Program-made: the position numbers and the translations under genes | The notes under the pieces: model-generated | Seen by the model: the letters and a program-made list of their open reading frames with translations, nothing else | Database searches by the model: none | Told to the model about the DNA's origin: nothing | Shown here: positions 8,388-18,400 of the stretch, piece by piece | Layout of the letters: each line of letters opens with the position of its first letter | How positions within the stretch are numbered: the stretch's first letter is position 1 | From: Nostoc sp. CHAB 5834 | GTDB taxonomy: Bacteria; Cyanobacteriota; Cyanobacteriia; Cyanobacteriales; Nostocaceae | DNA length: 58,356 nt | Direction: 5' to 3' | NCBI GenBank assembly: GCA_020829485.1 | Contig: JAIVFU010000044.1 | Location: 1 to 58,356, forward strand

Positions 8388-8660
8388 GCTACGGTGTACA
8401 CACAAGTCCTAAAAACTCTCTACCCACATTTTTGTCAGAGTGAAACTGTCACACAGACAGGCAATCCCGCCCAGAACTGAAGTTCAGGGCTGATAGCTAA
8501 AGTCCACTAAGCGTGGACTAAATGATCAATTCAGTCCACGCTTAGTGGACTTTAGCTATAAGACTCGGAATTCATTCCGAGGCGGGATAGAAACGCAGTG
8601 CGAGATTTATTAATATTAATAAAGATATGGCTGCGACAAGACTTGTGTGTACACCGTAGC
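8388..8660. mobile_element. 273-bp MITE with perfect 21-bp terminal inverted repeats and 9-bp target duplication
   Basis: The ends (8388-8408 and 8640-8660, outermost bases GCTACGGTGTACACAC) are perfect inverted repeats. The element is flanked on both sides by TCCTAAGAG (8379-8387 and 8661-8669), a 9-bp target-site duplication; removing the element restores a hairpin sequence found elsewhere in such genomes (CTCTCTCCTAAGAGGAGAG). Internally there is a long palindrome (about 8498-8561) and sequence shared with the other elements of the window. There is no transposase. This element accounts for most of the 528-bp intergenic stretch 8295-8822. Confidence 0.93.
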
Positions 8661-8822
8661 TCCTAAGAGGAGAGAGGCTTTGAATCTTGCTCCCCTTCCC
8701 TTATAGCGAAGGGGTTGGGGGTTAGGTCTGTATTATACAACTGAGAAATTGCACCCCATTCAACTCAGAGATTAAAGTAAAATTATGAGTAAGAATATTA
8801 AGAATTTTAAAGAAGCTAATCA

Positions 8823-10334
8823 ATGTCCAGCATTTCTCTTGACAAAAGTAACTCTCATGTTGTTGTTATCGGTGCAGGAATAGGTGGACTGACTGCTGGA
8901 GCATTATTAGCTCATAGAGGTTACAGCGTCTTAATTTTAGATCAGGCTCTCGTACCAGGAGGCTGTGCTTCGACGTTTAAACGGCAGGGATTTACCTTTG
9001 ATGTGGGCGCAACTCAGGTGGCGGGGTTGGAACCAGGGGGAATTCACCACCGCATTTTCTCAGAATTGTCAATAGATTTACCAGAAGCAACGCCTTGCGA
9101 TCCTGCTTGTGCGGTGTATTTACCTGGGGAAAGCACACCGATTAATGTTTGGCGCGACCAAGAGAAATGGCAAGAGGAACGACAAAAACAGTTCCCCGGT
9201 AGCGAACCGTTTTGGCAATTGATGGCAACTTTATTTAATGCTAGTTGGGAATTTCAAGGACGCGATCCGGTGCTACCACCACGTAATTTATGGGATTTGT
9301 GGCAATTAGCGCAAGCGATACGTCCCAGTACACTAATTACCGTCCCCTTCACTTTGTTTACGGTAGGAGATGCTTTACGGTTATGTGGACTGGGAAATGA
9401 CCAACGACTGAGGACTTTTTTAGATTTGCAACTAAAGCTATACTCCCAGGTGGATGCAGAACAGACAGCATTACTTTATGCCGCCACAGCGTTGAGTGTA
9501 TCCCAACTGCCCCAAGGATTGTTTCACCTCCAGGGAAGTATGCAAGTATTAAGCGATCGCCTCGTACAATCCTTAGAAAGAGATGGCGGCAAATTGTTGA
9601 TGCGCCACACTGTAGAACAAATCAAAGTAGAAAACGGCAAAGCTAGTGCTGTAGTCATTAGAAATCAGAAAACTGGCGAAGTCTGGATAGAAGCCGCTAA
9701 CCATATAGTTAGTAATGTCACCGTGCAAAACTTGGTGCAGTTATTGGGACAAGCGCCATCTGGATATAAAAACCGGGTGGAAAAACTACCCCAAGCATCG
9801 GGCGCGTTTGTGGTGTATTTGGGTGTAGATGCCAGCGCGATTCCGCCTGAATGCCCTCCCCATCTACAATTTCTGTATGATGTCAATGGCCCCATTGGCG
9901 AGAATAATTCCCTGTTTGTTTCCGTCAGTCATCCTGGAGATGGCCGCGCACCGGAGGGGAAAGCAACAATTATTGCTTCTTCATTTGTCGATCCTGCACA
10001 GTGGTGGCAGACTGAAGATTATGAAGGACTAAAAGAAAAGTTTACCCAAGAAGCGATCGCTCGTCTTGCCCAATACTTCTATCTCAAACCAGAAACTATT
10101 ATTCATCAAGAAGCGGCAACACCCCGCACCTTTGCCCATTTCACAGCCCGCGATCGCGGTATAGTTGGCGGTATAGGTCAAAGGATTCCCACCTTTGGCC
10201 CCTTTGGATTTGCCAATCGTACACCCATCCAGAATTTGTGGTTAGTTGGTGACTCCACCCATCCCGGCGAAGGTACTGCTGGGGTAAGTTATTCGGCGCT
10301 GACGGTAGTCAGACAAATTGAAGCGCAAATATAG
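8823..10334 (+). CDS. crtD: CrtD-type carotenoid C-3',4' desaturase (FAD-dependent)
   Basis: A 503-residue phytoene-desaturase-family flavoprotein. The N-terminus has the dinucleotide-binding motif VVVIGAGIGGLTAGALLAHR followed by LILDQALVPGGCASTFKRQG. The C-terminus has the family's FAD-binding signature NLWLVGDSTHPGEGTAGVSY. The overall pattern (GFTFDVGATQVAGLEPGG, ALSVSQLPQGLFHLQGSM) matches cyanobacterial CrtD, which introduces the C-3',4' double bond during myxol-type carotenoid synthesis in the membranes. Alternatives are another CrtI-like desaturase or a carotenoid isomerase, but the length and N-terminal block favour CrtD. The gene is followed by a near-perfect 34-bp palindrome at 10359-10392. 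Confidence 0.8.
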   Translation: MSSISLDKSNSHVVVIGAGIGGLTAGALLAHRGYSVLILDQALVPGGCASTFKRQGFTFDVGATQVAGLEPGGIHHRIFSELSIDLPEATPCDPACAVYLPGESTPINVWRDQEKWQEERQKQFPGSEPFWQLMATLFNASWEFQGRDPVLPPRNLWDLWQLAQAIRPSTLITVPFTLFTVGDALRLCGLGNDQRLRTFLDLQLKLYSQVDAEQTALLYAATALSVSQLPQGLFHLQGSMQVLSDRLVQSLERDGGKLLMRHTVEQIKVENGKASAVVIRNQKTGEVWIEAANHIVSNVTVQNLVQLLGQAPSGYKNRVEKLPQASGAFVVYLGVDASAIPPECPPHLQFLYDVNGPIGENNSLFVSVSHPGDGRAPEGKATIIASSFVDPAQWWQTEDYEGLKEKFTQEAIARLAQYFYLKPETIIHQEAATPRTFAHFTARDRGIVGGIGQRIPTFGPFGFANRTPIQNLWLVGDSTHPGEGTAGVSYSALTVVRQIEAQI

Positions 10335-10358
10335 TACAATGTCAAGTTATTTTTTAAG

Positions 10359-10392
10359 GTTCGTAGTAAGCACTAAAGTGCTTACTACGAAC
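10359..10392. repeat. 34-bp palindrome, copy of the GTTCGTAGTAAG repeat family
   Basis: A near-perfect palindrome whose arms begin GTTCGTAGTAAGCAC. It is the shortest member of a dispersed family with further copies at 14734-14830, 20223-20279, 39342-39416, 50906-50939 and 54315-54369. It lies 25 bp after the crtD stop. There is no T-tract, so it is not a canonical terminator. Confidence 0.85.
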
Positions 10393-10511
10393 TTGTTTAC
10401 AACTGTTAGATAGAGCAAAAATTTTATTAAATGCTATAAATCATACTTATAACCGATGGCAAACAAGACAGAAAACTGATGAAATAAGGTTAGTATTGCG
10501 AATCTGGAGTA

Positions 10512-11618
10512 ATGACAGACAGCGTTTTAATTCTTGGTGGACGGGGGCGGATTGGTAGCACTGTTGCTCAGGATCTCGCTACTCATACGCAGGCTCAAAT
10601 TACGATTACTGGACGTTCTGCGGAGTTTGGGAAGGCTGTTAGCTTGTCTTCAGGAGGACAAGTACAGTTTTTGATATTGGACTTGGCAGAAGTTGACAAA
10701 TTGCAAGATGCGATCGCAAACTCTAACTTAGTCATTCACTGTGCTGGCCCATTTCACTATCGAGATACTAATGTTCTTGAAACCTGTATTGCTCAAGGCG
10801 TTAATTATGTAGATGTCAGTGACCATCGTTCTTATACCAGCAAAGCTCTCAATTTTAGTGAACAGGCTGCTGCTGCTGGTGTGACGGCAATTATTAATAC
10901 TGGCATTTTTCCTGGTATTTCTAACAGCATGGTACGTCAAGGTGTTGAACAATTTGATAAACCAGAAAAGATCCATTTAAGTTATTTAGTTTCCGGTTCT
11001 GGCGGTGCTGGCATTACAGTGATGCGGACAACTTTTCTGGGGTTGCAGTATCCTTTTGAGACTTGGATAGATGGAAAATGGAAGATAATCAAGCCTTATA
11101 GTGAAAGAGAATTAGTTGATTTTCCACCGCCTTATGGACGCACCGGAGTTTACTGGTTTGATATGCCAGAAACCTTTACACTGCCAAAAGCTTTCCCATC
11201 AGTAAAAACTGTAATTACTAAGTTTGGCTCTGTTCCAGATTTTTACAATCACCTAACTTGGATTGCGGCACATATTTTCCCCAAGTGGTTAATGCAGCGT
11301 CGTTACATGATTGAATTTCTGTCTCATGTCAGCCATTCAATGACAGATGTCACTAATAATTTTACTGGGATTGGTGTAGCAGTTCGTTCAGAAGTTACAG
11401 GGCAAAAAGATGGTGAAACCGCCGTTTATTGCTCAACTGTTGTGCATGAAAATACAGCCGTGGCTTCTGGTTGCGGTACAGGTAGTATTGCTCAGTTATT
11501 GCTAGAAGGTAAACTTAAGAAACCAGGTGTTTTTGCTGTAGAAGAAGCACTACCAACAGATTTATTTGAAGAAGTCATGCAAAGCCGAGGAATTAAAATT
11601 AATCACAGTTGGTTATAG
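10512..11618 (+). CDS. Saccharopine dehydrogenase-like NAD(P)-binding protein
   Basis: A 368-residue protein with an N-terminal Rossmann motif (VLILGGRGRIGSTVAQDLA) and the saccharopine-dehydrogenase-family pattern LVIHCAGPFHYRDTNVLETC followed by VNYVDVSDHRSYT. It is shorter than true lysine-pathway saccharopine dehydrogenases and probably acts on another substrate; no substrate can be assigned. The start ATG is preceded by GGAG at a good distance. It follows crtD on the same strand after 177 bp, but a palindromic repeat separates them and a functional link is not evident. Confidence 0.8.
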   Translation: MTDSVLILGGRGRIGSTVAQDLATHTQAQITITGRSAEFGKAVSLSSGGQVQFLILDLAEVDKLQDAIANSNLVIHCAGPFHYRDTNVLETCIAQGVNYVDVSDHRSYTSKALNFSEQAAAAGVTAIINTGIFPGISNSMVRQGVEQFDKPEKIHLSYLVSGSGGAGITVMRTTFLGLQYPFETWIDGKWKIIKPYSERELVDFPPPYGRTGVYWFDMPETFTLPKAFPSVKTVITKFGSVPDFYNHLTWIAAHIFPKWLMQRRYMIEFLSHVSHSMTDVTNNFTGIGVAVRSEVTGQKDGETAVYCSTVVHENTAVASGCGTGSIAQLLLEGKLKKPGVFAVEEALPTDLFEEVMQSRGIKINHSWL

Positions 11619-11646
11619 CTTAATACCCTTGGGTTAAATACACTAG

Positions 11647-12157
11647 GTGTCAACTTAACGTAAAAGTCATGTCCCGCAAGGAACTGAAGTTCCTTGCTAA
11701 TAGCTAAAGTCTACTGAAGTAGACTAAATATTCTAGGACTTTCAAGGTGAACCTTTGTACTATCAAATAAATAATGTTTTTCACCCAATTTTAGTATTTT
11801 GGCGATTGCGATCGCTTAATTTACAGTCCAAAAAGAGAGGAGTTTAATCCATAATTTCTTTCTTCAATTGCAGCCGATGCTTGAAATGCGGTAAAAAATT
11901 AGATAGTACATCTGCTCACCTTGAAAGGGCTAGTCCTATACAGCAGATTTCAGGTAAATGAAGTACATATATAAAACCCAAAACCTTGTAGAGACGTAGC
12001 AGTGCTACGTCTCTACGTGTATTCGATTAGAGCGCAATCTGCTGTATTCCTAAAAATTTTTAGTCTACTTCAGTAGACTTAAGCTATGAGCCTTGAACTT
12101 TAGTTCGAGGCGGGTGAGGAAGCTGAAAGTTTTGCTACTTTTAGCTTAAATTGACAC
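11647..12157. mobile_element. Nested MITE stack (family with GTGTCAACTTAA ends)
   Basis: The outer element has ends GTGTCAACTTAA (11647) and TTAAATTGACAC (12146-12157). Its relatives at 14264-14418 and 22889-23086 are only 155 and 198 bp, whereas this copy is 511 bp because two other inverted-repeat elements lie inside it: 11734-11938 (ends TAGGACTTTCAAGGTG / its inverse) and 11938-12047 (perfect 12-bp ends ATACAGCAGATT). The innermost contains a 29-bp palindrome at 11988-12016. The stack fills most of the 696-bp gap 11619-12314; the remaining 157 bp before the next gene should hold its promoter. Confidence 0.85.
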
Positions 12158-12314
12158 GTATGACATCTGTACGCCCTTACTATAGGTGAAAATTAATATA
12201 CCTTGCGGTAGAAGTAAAAACTGTACCTAAACATTTAGGATGCCTGTGAGCCTGAAATCTTGAATATATTTATACATCACCACGGCTCATAAAATAAAAA
12301 CAGGAGCATTTTTT

Positions 12315-12704
12315 GTGCAAAAAATTTTATTAACTTTAAAGCAAGCGTTACGTTCAAGCTTTTTGGTCGTTGGTTTAATTATTTTCATTAGCTTGTCAGG
12401 TTCTTTCATTTTCGTTCAGCAAGCTAGTTATGCAACTACTCTTGAAGAATTAAAGCTAATACCGTCAGAGAATAAACCAAATTCTGAAGAAAAAATTAAT
12501 CGTGCTAACGAATTTGACCCTGGTGTTGGCATTCAAGAAGAAGAACGACAAGAAGCTTATGAGCAAGCAATAAAAGATTCAACAAACCTTACTACTATAG
12601 AAAAAACTTACGAAAGGAATTTGAAGGCTGAACAAGAAAAAAATCCCCCAGAAAGTTTTGGTGAAAAAGCGAAAGAAGTTATTGAAAAGGTGACAGGTAA
12701 ATAG
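12315..12704 (+). CDS. Secreted or lumenal small protein, unknown function
   Basis: A 129-residue protein starting at GTG, chosen because AGGAG lies 8 bases upstream. An N-terminal signal or anchor (SSFLVVGLIIFISLSGSFIF, about residues 14-33) is followed by a likely signal-peptidase site (ASYATT). The mature part is charged and helical (EERQEAYEQAIKDSTNLTTI and a Lys/Glu-rich end). It resembles, in general make-up only, the small exported stress-induced proteins of Nostoc-type cyanobacteria; I do not recognise a family. It is followed by a strong hairpin without a T-tract. Confidence 0.7.
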   Translation: MQKILLTLKQALRSSFLVVGLIIFISLSGSFIFVQQASYATTLEELKLIPSENKPNSEEKINRANEFDPGVGIQEEERQEAYEQAIKDSTNLTTIEKTYERNLKAEQEKNPPESFGEKAKEVIEKVTGK

Positions 12705-12721
12705 GGAATATAGACCTAACC

Positions 12722-12754
12722 CCCAACCCCTTCCCTGCAAGGGAAGGGGTTGGG
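12722..12754. repeat. Hairpin-forming repeat (possible REP-like element)
   Basis: A 14-bp perfect stem (CCCAACCCCTTCCC pairing with GGGAAGGGGTTGGG) starts 18 bp after the stop of the preceding gene. Related sequence occurs at about 8690-8720 and 21595-21625. It lacks a T-tract, so it may stabilise the transcript end rather than terminate. Confidence 0.75.
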
Positions 12755-12816
12755 AGTAAGATTGAAAGCTTCTCTTCGGTTTTAAGTCACAGGTTTAAAA
12801 AAAAATTAAATTACTT

Positions 12817-14115
12817 TTACTCAAATTCATCTATTGTGGTAGGAGGATTAGTCTTTCTCTGATTAGCAATATTGCGCTCATACCACTTCATTAAGGGAGT
12901 TGAACTGATGCCATGTATAATCACAGAAGCGACAATAGTAGTGTAAGTTATCCAAGCAATTTGTTCAGCAGCTTCACCTTTTAAGCCATTACCAAAGGCA
13001 TAGGCGAGATAATATAAAGAGCCGATACCACGAATACCAAACCATCCCATCAACCACCTAGTTCCTGGATGAAAGGTTCGGCGGTGTGATTCTACAGGAC
13101 GTTTGCCTATTGTGCTAATCCAAACTCCTACAGGTCGGATTATGAAAAATAATAAAACTATCACTAATAAAGATTGCATAGCATAGGTGAGCATTGGTTG
13201 GAATAATAATATTGATCCCAATAGTAAAATTGTTCCAACTTCCAGCAGTTTTTCAACTTGCTCAACAAATTCCAACTGTGCTAGCGGTTTTTCAGGATTT
13301 CTGTAACTGCGTTGGACAACTAACCCGGCAACAAATACTGCCAAAAATCCATAGCCATTAACCATTTCTGTTAAAGAATAAGTTAGTAAAATCGTGCTGA
13401 TAGCAATGAAATCTTCCATTAATTCATCAGCACGACGGCGTTTTTGAATTTTCTTTTCAATCCAAACTATAGATTTGGCAACAACAATTCCCATAACAAT
13501 ACCAGCTGCGATCGCCCAAATTAAATCAACCGCAATCCACTGTTTAAACCAGCTTTCCCAGTTGTCATCTTTTAATGCATGAAGACCAAAATAAACGAAG
13601 GGAAAAGCTAAAGCATCATTTAGCCCACCTTCAGAAGTTAAACCAAATCTCAACTCATCTTGGTCATTTATATCGGTCAGTTGTACTTCTGATGCTAATA
13701 CTGGATCGGTAGGTGCGAGAATTGCTCCTAATAAAATCGCTTCTCCCCAATTCATCCCTAAAAACAATTTACCCACAACAGCCAGAGCAAAAATTGAAAT
13801 TGGCATCAGAAATCCAATTAATCGCGCCGTAATGCCCCAAGCCCCCAACCTTACAGGGCGAACAATTTTTAAGCCGCAACTAAACACAGAAATAATTACG
13901 ACAAGTTCTGTTATTCTTTCCAGCACTTCGGCATTAAAAATTTCATCTCGACGTAATTGAATCAGCCCAAAGGCGTAAGGGCCTAGCAAAATACCAACTA
14001 GGAGATAGATAAGGGCAAAAGAAAGAGGTAAACGAGCAATCCAACCTGACCCTAATGTGACCATCAGCAAAAGTAGGCCAATCACAAATAGGTCAATAAT
14101 ATAGATATCTACCAT
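12817..14115 (-). CDS. Cation:proton antiporter (CPA1 / NhaP type)
   Basis: A 432-residue polytopic membrane protein with about twelve hydrophobic segments, from IIDLFVIGLLLLMVTLGSGW at the N-terminus. The motif LLGAILAPTDPVLASEVQLT is the ion-binding ND/TDP-type signature of Na+/H+ exchangers, and LTSEGGLNDALAFPFVY corresponds to the following conserved acidic helix. It probably exchanges Na+ or K+ for H+ across the plasma or thylakoid membrane. The C-terminal cytoplasmic tail is short, with no TrkA or cNMP-binding domain. Gene and preceding gene are convergent. Confidence 0.92.
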   Translation of the reverse strand: MVDIYIIDLFVIGLLLLMVTLGSGWIARLPLSFALIYLLVGILLGPYAFGLIQLRRDEIFNAEVLERITELVVIISVFSCGLKIVRPVRLGAWGITARLIGFLMPISIFALAVVGKLFLGMNWGEAILLGAILAPTDPVLASEVQLTDINDQDELRFGLTSEGGLNDALAFPFVYFGLHALKDDNWESWFKQWIAVDLIWAIAAGIVMGIVVAKSIVWIEKKIQKRRRADELMEDFIAISTILLTYSLTEMVNGYGFLAVFVAGLVVQRSYRNPEKPLAQLEFVEQVEKLLEVGTILLLGSILLFQPMLTYAMQSLLVIVLLFFIIRPVGVWISTIGKRPVESHRRTFHPGTRWLMGWFGIRGIGSLYYLAYAFGNGLKGEAAEQIAWITYTTIVASVIIHGISSTPLMKWYERNIANQRKTNPPTTIDEFE

Positions 14116-14263
14116 ATAGCGATTTATATAAAAATTAGGTGTTACTTTGTAAGTTTAGTTGTAATAGCTTGGTGTTAGAAATTACCTATGGGCAGATTTT
14201 TTGCAATTGGAGATTGGGGATTCAAATCTGGCAGCAAATTTGAGAGTAACACATCTGTCATTG

Positions 14264-14418
14264 GTGTCAACTTAAGCTGAAAGTAGCTTAACTGAAAGCT
14301 TGACTCGCCCGCCTCGAACTAAAGATTTTCGGATTATTTAGTCATCAAAAGAAGACTTTCGCTATTAGCAAGGAACTTCAGTTCCTTGCGGGACATGGCT
14401 TTTACATTAAGTTGACAC
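14264..14418. mobile_element. 155-bp MITE of the GTGTCAACTTAA family
   Basis: Ends are GTGTCAACTTAA (14264) and TTAAGTTGACAC (14407-14418). The interior shares blocks with the copies at 11647-12157 and 22889-23086, including the small hairpin AAGGAACTTCAGTTCCTT. It occupies the upstream region of the antiporter gene. Confidence 0.88.
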
Positions 14419-14507
14419 GTATGCACACCTGTGAACTCCTACCAATGGTTTATATAGGACTCCTATTTGACGGACTGCGGCTGAACTATAAGGGGAGAAA
14501 AAGTTTT

Positions 14508-14914
14508 GAGTTGGCTACAAACCAAAGATATCTGGGAGCTTGGGGAACTGGAATATAAGTTAGATGAATGAGTATGACGTGGTTTATGAGCTTCGGGCAA
14601 AGCATAAACGCGAACAGTACCGAATTTTGTACTTCTTTCATCGATTCTCGCACACGCCATTACAAAAGAAGAAGCAGCCGTACCACCAATTGATTAGGAC
14701 TTACGCAAGTGTCACAAAAAATTAAAACTTTTAGTTTGTAGTAAGGGCTTTAGCCCTGATTTTGAGGACTTTAGTCCTCTCTGCGAGACGCTGCGCGTAG
14801 CTTCCTTCCCCGGAGGGTTACACTACAAACTAAAAATAATATGCCAGTTGCGTAAGTCCTATTGATATTGAACGGGCGATAGCGCGAAAGCATTTATTTG
14901 AAAAATCACAATAA
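14508..14914 (+). pseudogene. HigB/RelE-like (phage Gp49-like) toxin pseudogene interrupted by a MITE
   Basis: Fragments of a Gp49/HigB-type toxin can be read in different frames: ELRAKHKREQYRILYFFHRF (the conserved Y-E-L-R ... Y-R-I-x-Y-F block), then HAITKEEAAVPPID. The frame is then broken by an element at 14695-14861. Beyond it the sequence continues as IERAIARKHLFEKSQ and a stop. Deleting the element plus one copy of the TTGAT duplication joins PPID directly to IERAIARK in frame. Additional frameshifts upstream (near 14574 and 14640) show that the gene was already decaying or decayed further. No antitoxin gene is next to it. The N-terminal boundary is approximate. Confidence 0.75.
14695..14861. 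mobile_element. 167-bp MITE inserted in a toxin pseudogene, 5-bp target duplication
   Basis: Terminal inverted repeats TAGGACTTACGCAA (14695) and TTGCGTAAGTCCTA (ending 14861) are flanked by TTGAT at 14690-14694 and 14862-14866. The interior contains a member of the GTTYGTAGTAAG repeat family (14734-14830) with stacked short hairpins. Confidence 0.9.
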
Positions 14915-15410
14915 CTACTTATGTATTTGCGTAATCTTGCTAATAAGCTGTGTATCTATATAGGGAAGACATGACGAATAGCCTCATTAAGGAACTCCAA
15001 AAAATAAATTATTCCACTTAAAGTCGTTGACTGTTAACTGAAAACTCGTGAACCGTCAACAGTCAACAATAGCAATGGAATATTTTTTTACTTGGAAGTC
15101 CCTTATCCTGGTTACTTGCTGCTATGAACGCCAGATCGAGGGTTTTAGTTGTGAATTGAAAAAATGGCAAATTACCGATGAAACATACACAAAAAGCGAT
15201 CGCTAATTGTTTAAAAACTATGCCAAAAGGAAAAATCGCTGCGATCGTGGGCACAAAAATTGGACGGATCAGATTTTGATGACGGCTATGACATCTAAAT
15301 CTGCGGTAGCAATGTAACTTATCAACCCATTGGAAGCTTAGTGTTGGCGATCGCTTCTGAAGCCCCAACACTGCAAAAGAAAATCTAGTACCAACCAATA
15401 CATATCTATC
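14915..15410. other. Intergenic region without recognisable gene
   Basis: This 496-bp stretch contains imperfect copies of the heptamer-type sequence (GTTGACTGTTAACTG, CGTCAACAGTCAAC at about 15038-15067) and three GCGATCGC-type sites. No frame on either strand has convincing coding character. The region should contain the promoter of the large SBBP-repeat gene, but no clear -10/-35 pair could be assigned. Confidence 0.5.
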
Positions 15411-18400
15411 ATGAACAACATCAACAATGTCCTGTGGGCGCAGCAATTGGGCGGCACATTCCCCGACGTTGGCATTAGCATTGCCGCCGATACTTTAGGT
15501 AACACTTACGTCACGGGAGCCTTCAACGGTACTGCCACCTTTGGTAATACCACCCTCACCAGTACAAGTTTTGGTTATAGTGATGCCTTCATCGCCAAAT
15601 TCGACAGCAACAAAAACGTCCTGTGGGCACAGAAATTAGGCGGCACGTTAACTGATTTCGGCTTGGGTATCACCGTCGATGAGGCTGGTAACAGTTACGC
15701 CACAGGATCTTTTTCAGGTACAGCTAGTTTTGGCAGCACCACCCTCACCAGCGCTGGTAATGAGGATGGCTTCATTACTAAGCTTGATAGCAGTGGCAAC
15801 GTCCTCTGGGCGCAAAAATTGGGTAGTATGTCGTCTGGCTCTGGAATTGGTATTACGACTGATGCGATCGGAAATATTTACGCCACAGGAGCATTAAACG
15901 CTAATTTAGACATTAATAATTCCACTTCTCTCAGTACGAGCGATACCTTCATTCGCAAGTTGGATCAAAATGGCAACATTTTGTGGACGAAAAACTTGGG
16001 CGGTACCTCACCTGACTCTAGCTTTGGTATCACTAACGACAAGGATGGCAACACTTACGTCTCAGGATTTTTCAGCACCACTGCCACATTTGACAACATC
16101 ACTCTTACTAGCGTAGGCAACAATGATGCTTTCATCACTAAGCTTGATAGCAGTGGCAATTTCCTGTGGGCAAAGAACTTATCCGATGACAGAGGCAGGG
16201 GCATCATTGTTGATGAGACTGGCAATGCTTATTTCACAGGATACTTCTCAGATAGTGCCATATTTGGTAGTACCACCTTCAGTAGTGCTGGCAATGCTGA
16301 CGCCTTTGTTGCCAAACTTAACAATAATGGCAACACGCTCTGGGCAAGGAACTTGGGCGGCACTGAGTCTGACGAAGGCTATGGCATCGTCGCCGACGAA
16401 GTAGGGAACATCTACGTCTCAGGAATATTCAGTGGTACTGGCACTTTTGGCAACACCACTCTCAGTAGCACGGGTGATTCTGACACCTTCATCGCCAAGC
16501 TTGACAGCAACGGTAATGTCTTATCAGCACAGAAATTTGGTGATGTCTCAACTGACCTAGGCACTGGAATTGCGGGCAGTATTACAATTAATAATGGTGG
16601 TAATTTGATACTCATCAGTCGTGATACGGTAGAGCAACCAAAAATCAGCCTCGTCCTCACACCCAACAGTGTTGCTGAAGACGGTAGCAACAATCTCATT
16701 TATACCTTCACCCGTGATGGCGACACAACTAACCCCCAGAAAGTCAACTTCAATATTGGCGGCAATGCTACTTTTAACACTGACTACATAATAGTCGCAA
16801 CTAACACTTTTACTAACATCAATGGCATTCTCACCTTTGCCACTCCTACTGTCACCATTAATCAAACTGCTGACAACCCCCAGACAGTCAACTTCAACAT
16901 TGGCAGCAATGCTACTTACAACACTGACTACACAATAGTTGGAACCAACACCTTTACCAGCTTTAATGGTACTGTCGCCTTTAAAGCTGGTGATACCACT
17001 GCTACTGTCACCATTGATCCAACTGCTGACACGAGGTTTGAGGCTGATGAAACAGTGAGCTTAACACTGGCATCAGGAACAGGTTACACCATTGCTACAT
17101 CAGAGGCAGTGACAGGTGAGATTACCAATGATGACACTCAAATTAACCTGGCAGTTAATAACGTCCTGTGGGCAAAGCAATTGGGTGGCACCTCCTATGA
17201 CGTAGGCTGGGGCATCACCGCCGATGCTTCAGGCAATACCTACGTGATGGGAGATTTTTCAGATACAGTCACCTTTGGCAACACCAGCCTTACCAGTGGA
17301 GCCGGTAATGATTCTTTCATCGCCAAGCTTGACAGCAGTGGCAACGTCCTATGGGCACAGAAATTGGGTGGTAGCTCGTACAGGACATCTAGCGGTATTA
17401 CCATCGATAGTTCAGGCAACTCCTACGCCACAGGGTTTTTCTTCGCTCCCGCCACCTTTGGTAACATCACCCTTACCAGTGCAGGTCTGGGTGATGCGTT
17501 CATCACCAAGCTCGACAGCAGTGGCAACTTCCTGTGGGCACAGCAATTGGGTGGCACATCCTATGACATAGCTATGGGCATTGGTGTCGATAGTTCAGGC
17601 AACTCCTACGTCACCGGCAGTTTCGATGATACCGCTACCTTTGGTAACATCACTCTTACCAGTACAGGTGATGACGATGGATTCATCACCAAGCTCGACA
17701 GCAGGGGCAACTTCCTCTGGGCGCAGCAATTAGGCGGTACATCCTATGCGTCTGGTGAAGCGATCGCCAGCGACGGAGCAGGTAATACCTATGTCACAGG
17801 ATATTTCTCCGATACTGCCACTTTTGGCAACACCACCCTTACCAGTACAGGTCGGGGTGATGGGTTCATCACCAAGCTTGACAGCAATGGCAACTTCCTC
17901 TGGGCGCAGAAATTGGGGGATGGCTCTCAAGGTAAAGGCATTACGATCGATAGTTCAGGCAACACCTACGTCACGGGAAACATCTACGTCGCGGGAAATT
18001 TTGATGAAAGCATCACCAAGCTCGATAGTAGTGGCAAATTTATCTGGGCTAAGAAATTGGACGGCAATGTGTCTGAAGTTACTGGCATTACTGTCGATAA
18101 TTCAGGTAACATCTACGTCACCGGGAGTTTCTACGATACTGCCACTTTTGGTAGCATCACCTTGATCAGTGCAGGTGATGGTGATGAGGATGCCTTCATC
18201 GCCAAGCTTGACAGCAACGGCAAATTCCTATCGGCACAGAACTTTGGTGGCACATCAGATGACCGAGGCTTAGACATAACCTCGGATGGGAAGGGTAACA
18301 TCTATGCCACAGGAGGCTTTGATAATACTGCGACCTTTGATAATACCAGCCTCACCAGTACAGGCAGCATAGATACCTTTGTCGTCAAGCTTAGGGATGA

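Noticed and set aside
10335..11618. crtD and the saccharopine dehydrogenase-like gene as one operon
   Set aside because: They share a strand, but a 177-bp gap with a 34-bp palindrome and a fresh ribosome-binding site separate them, and the functions do not connect.
12722..12754. Rho-independent terminator after the 129-aa gene
   Set aside because: The stem is strong but no T-run follows, and related sequence occurs elsewhere, so it is listed as a repeat rather than a terminator.
14463..14660. 65-codon minus-strand frame
   Set aside because: It is antisense to the HigB-like pseudogene, whose conserved motifs on the plus strand explain the sequence better.
15063..15446. 127-codon minus-strand frame upstream of the SBBP gene
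   Set aside because: It overlaps the start of the strongly supported plus-strand gene, has no recognisable domain, and its composition is irregular.
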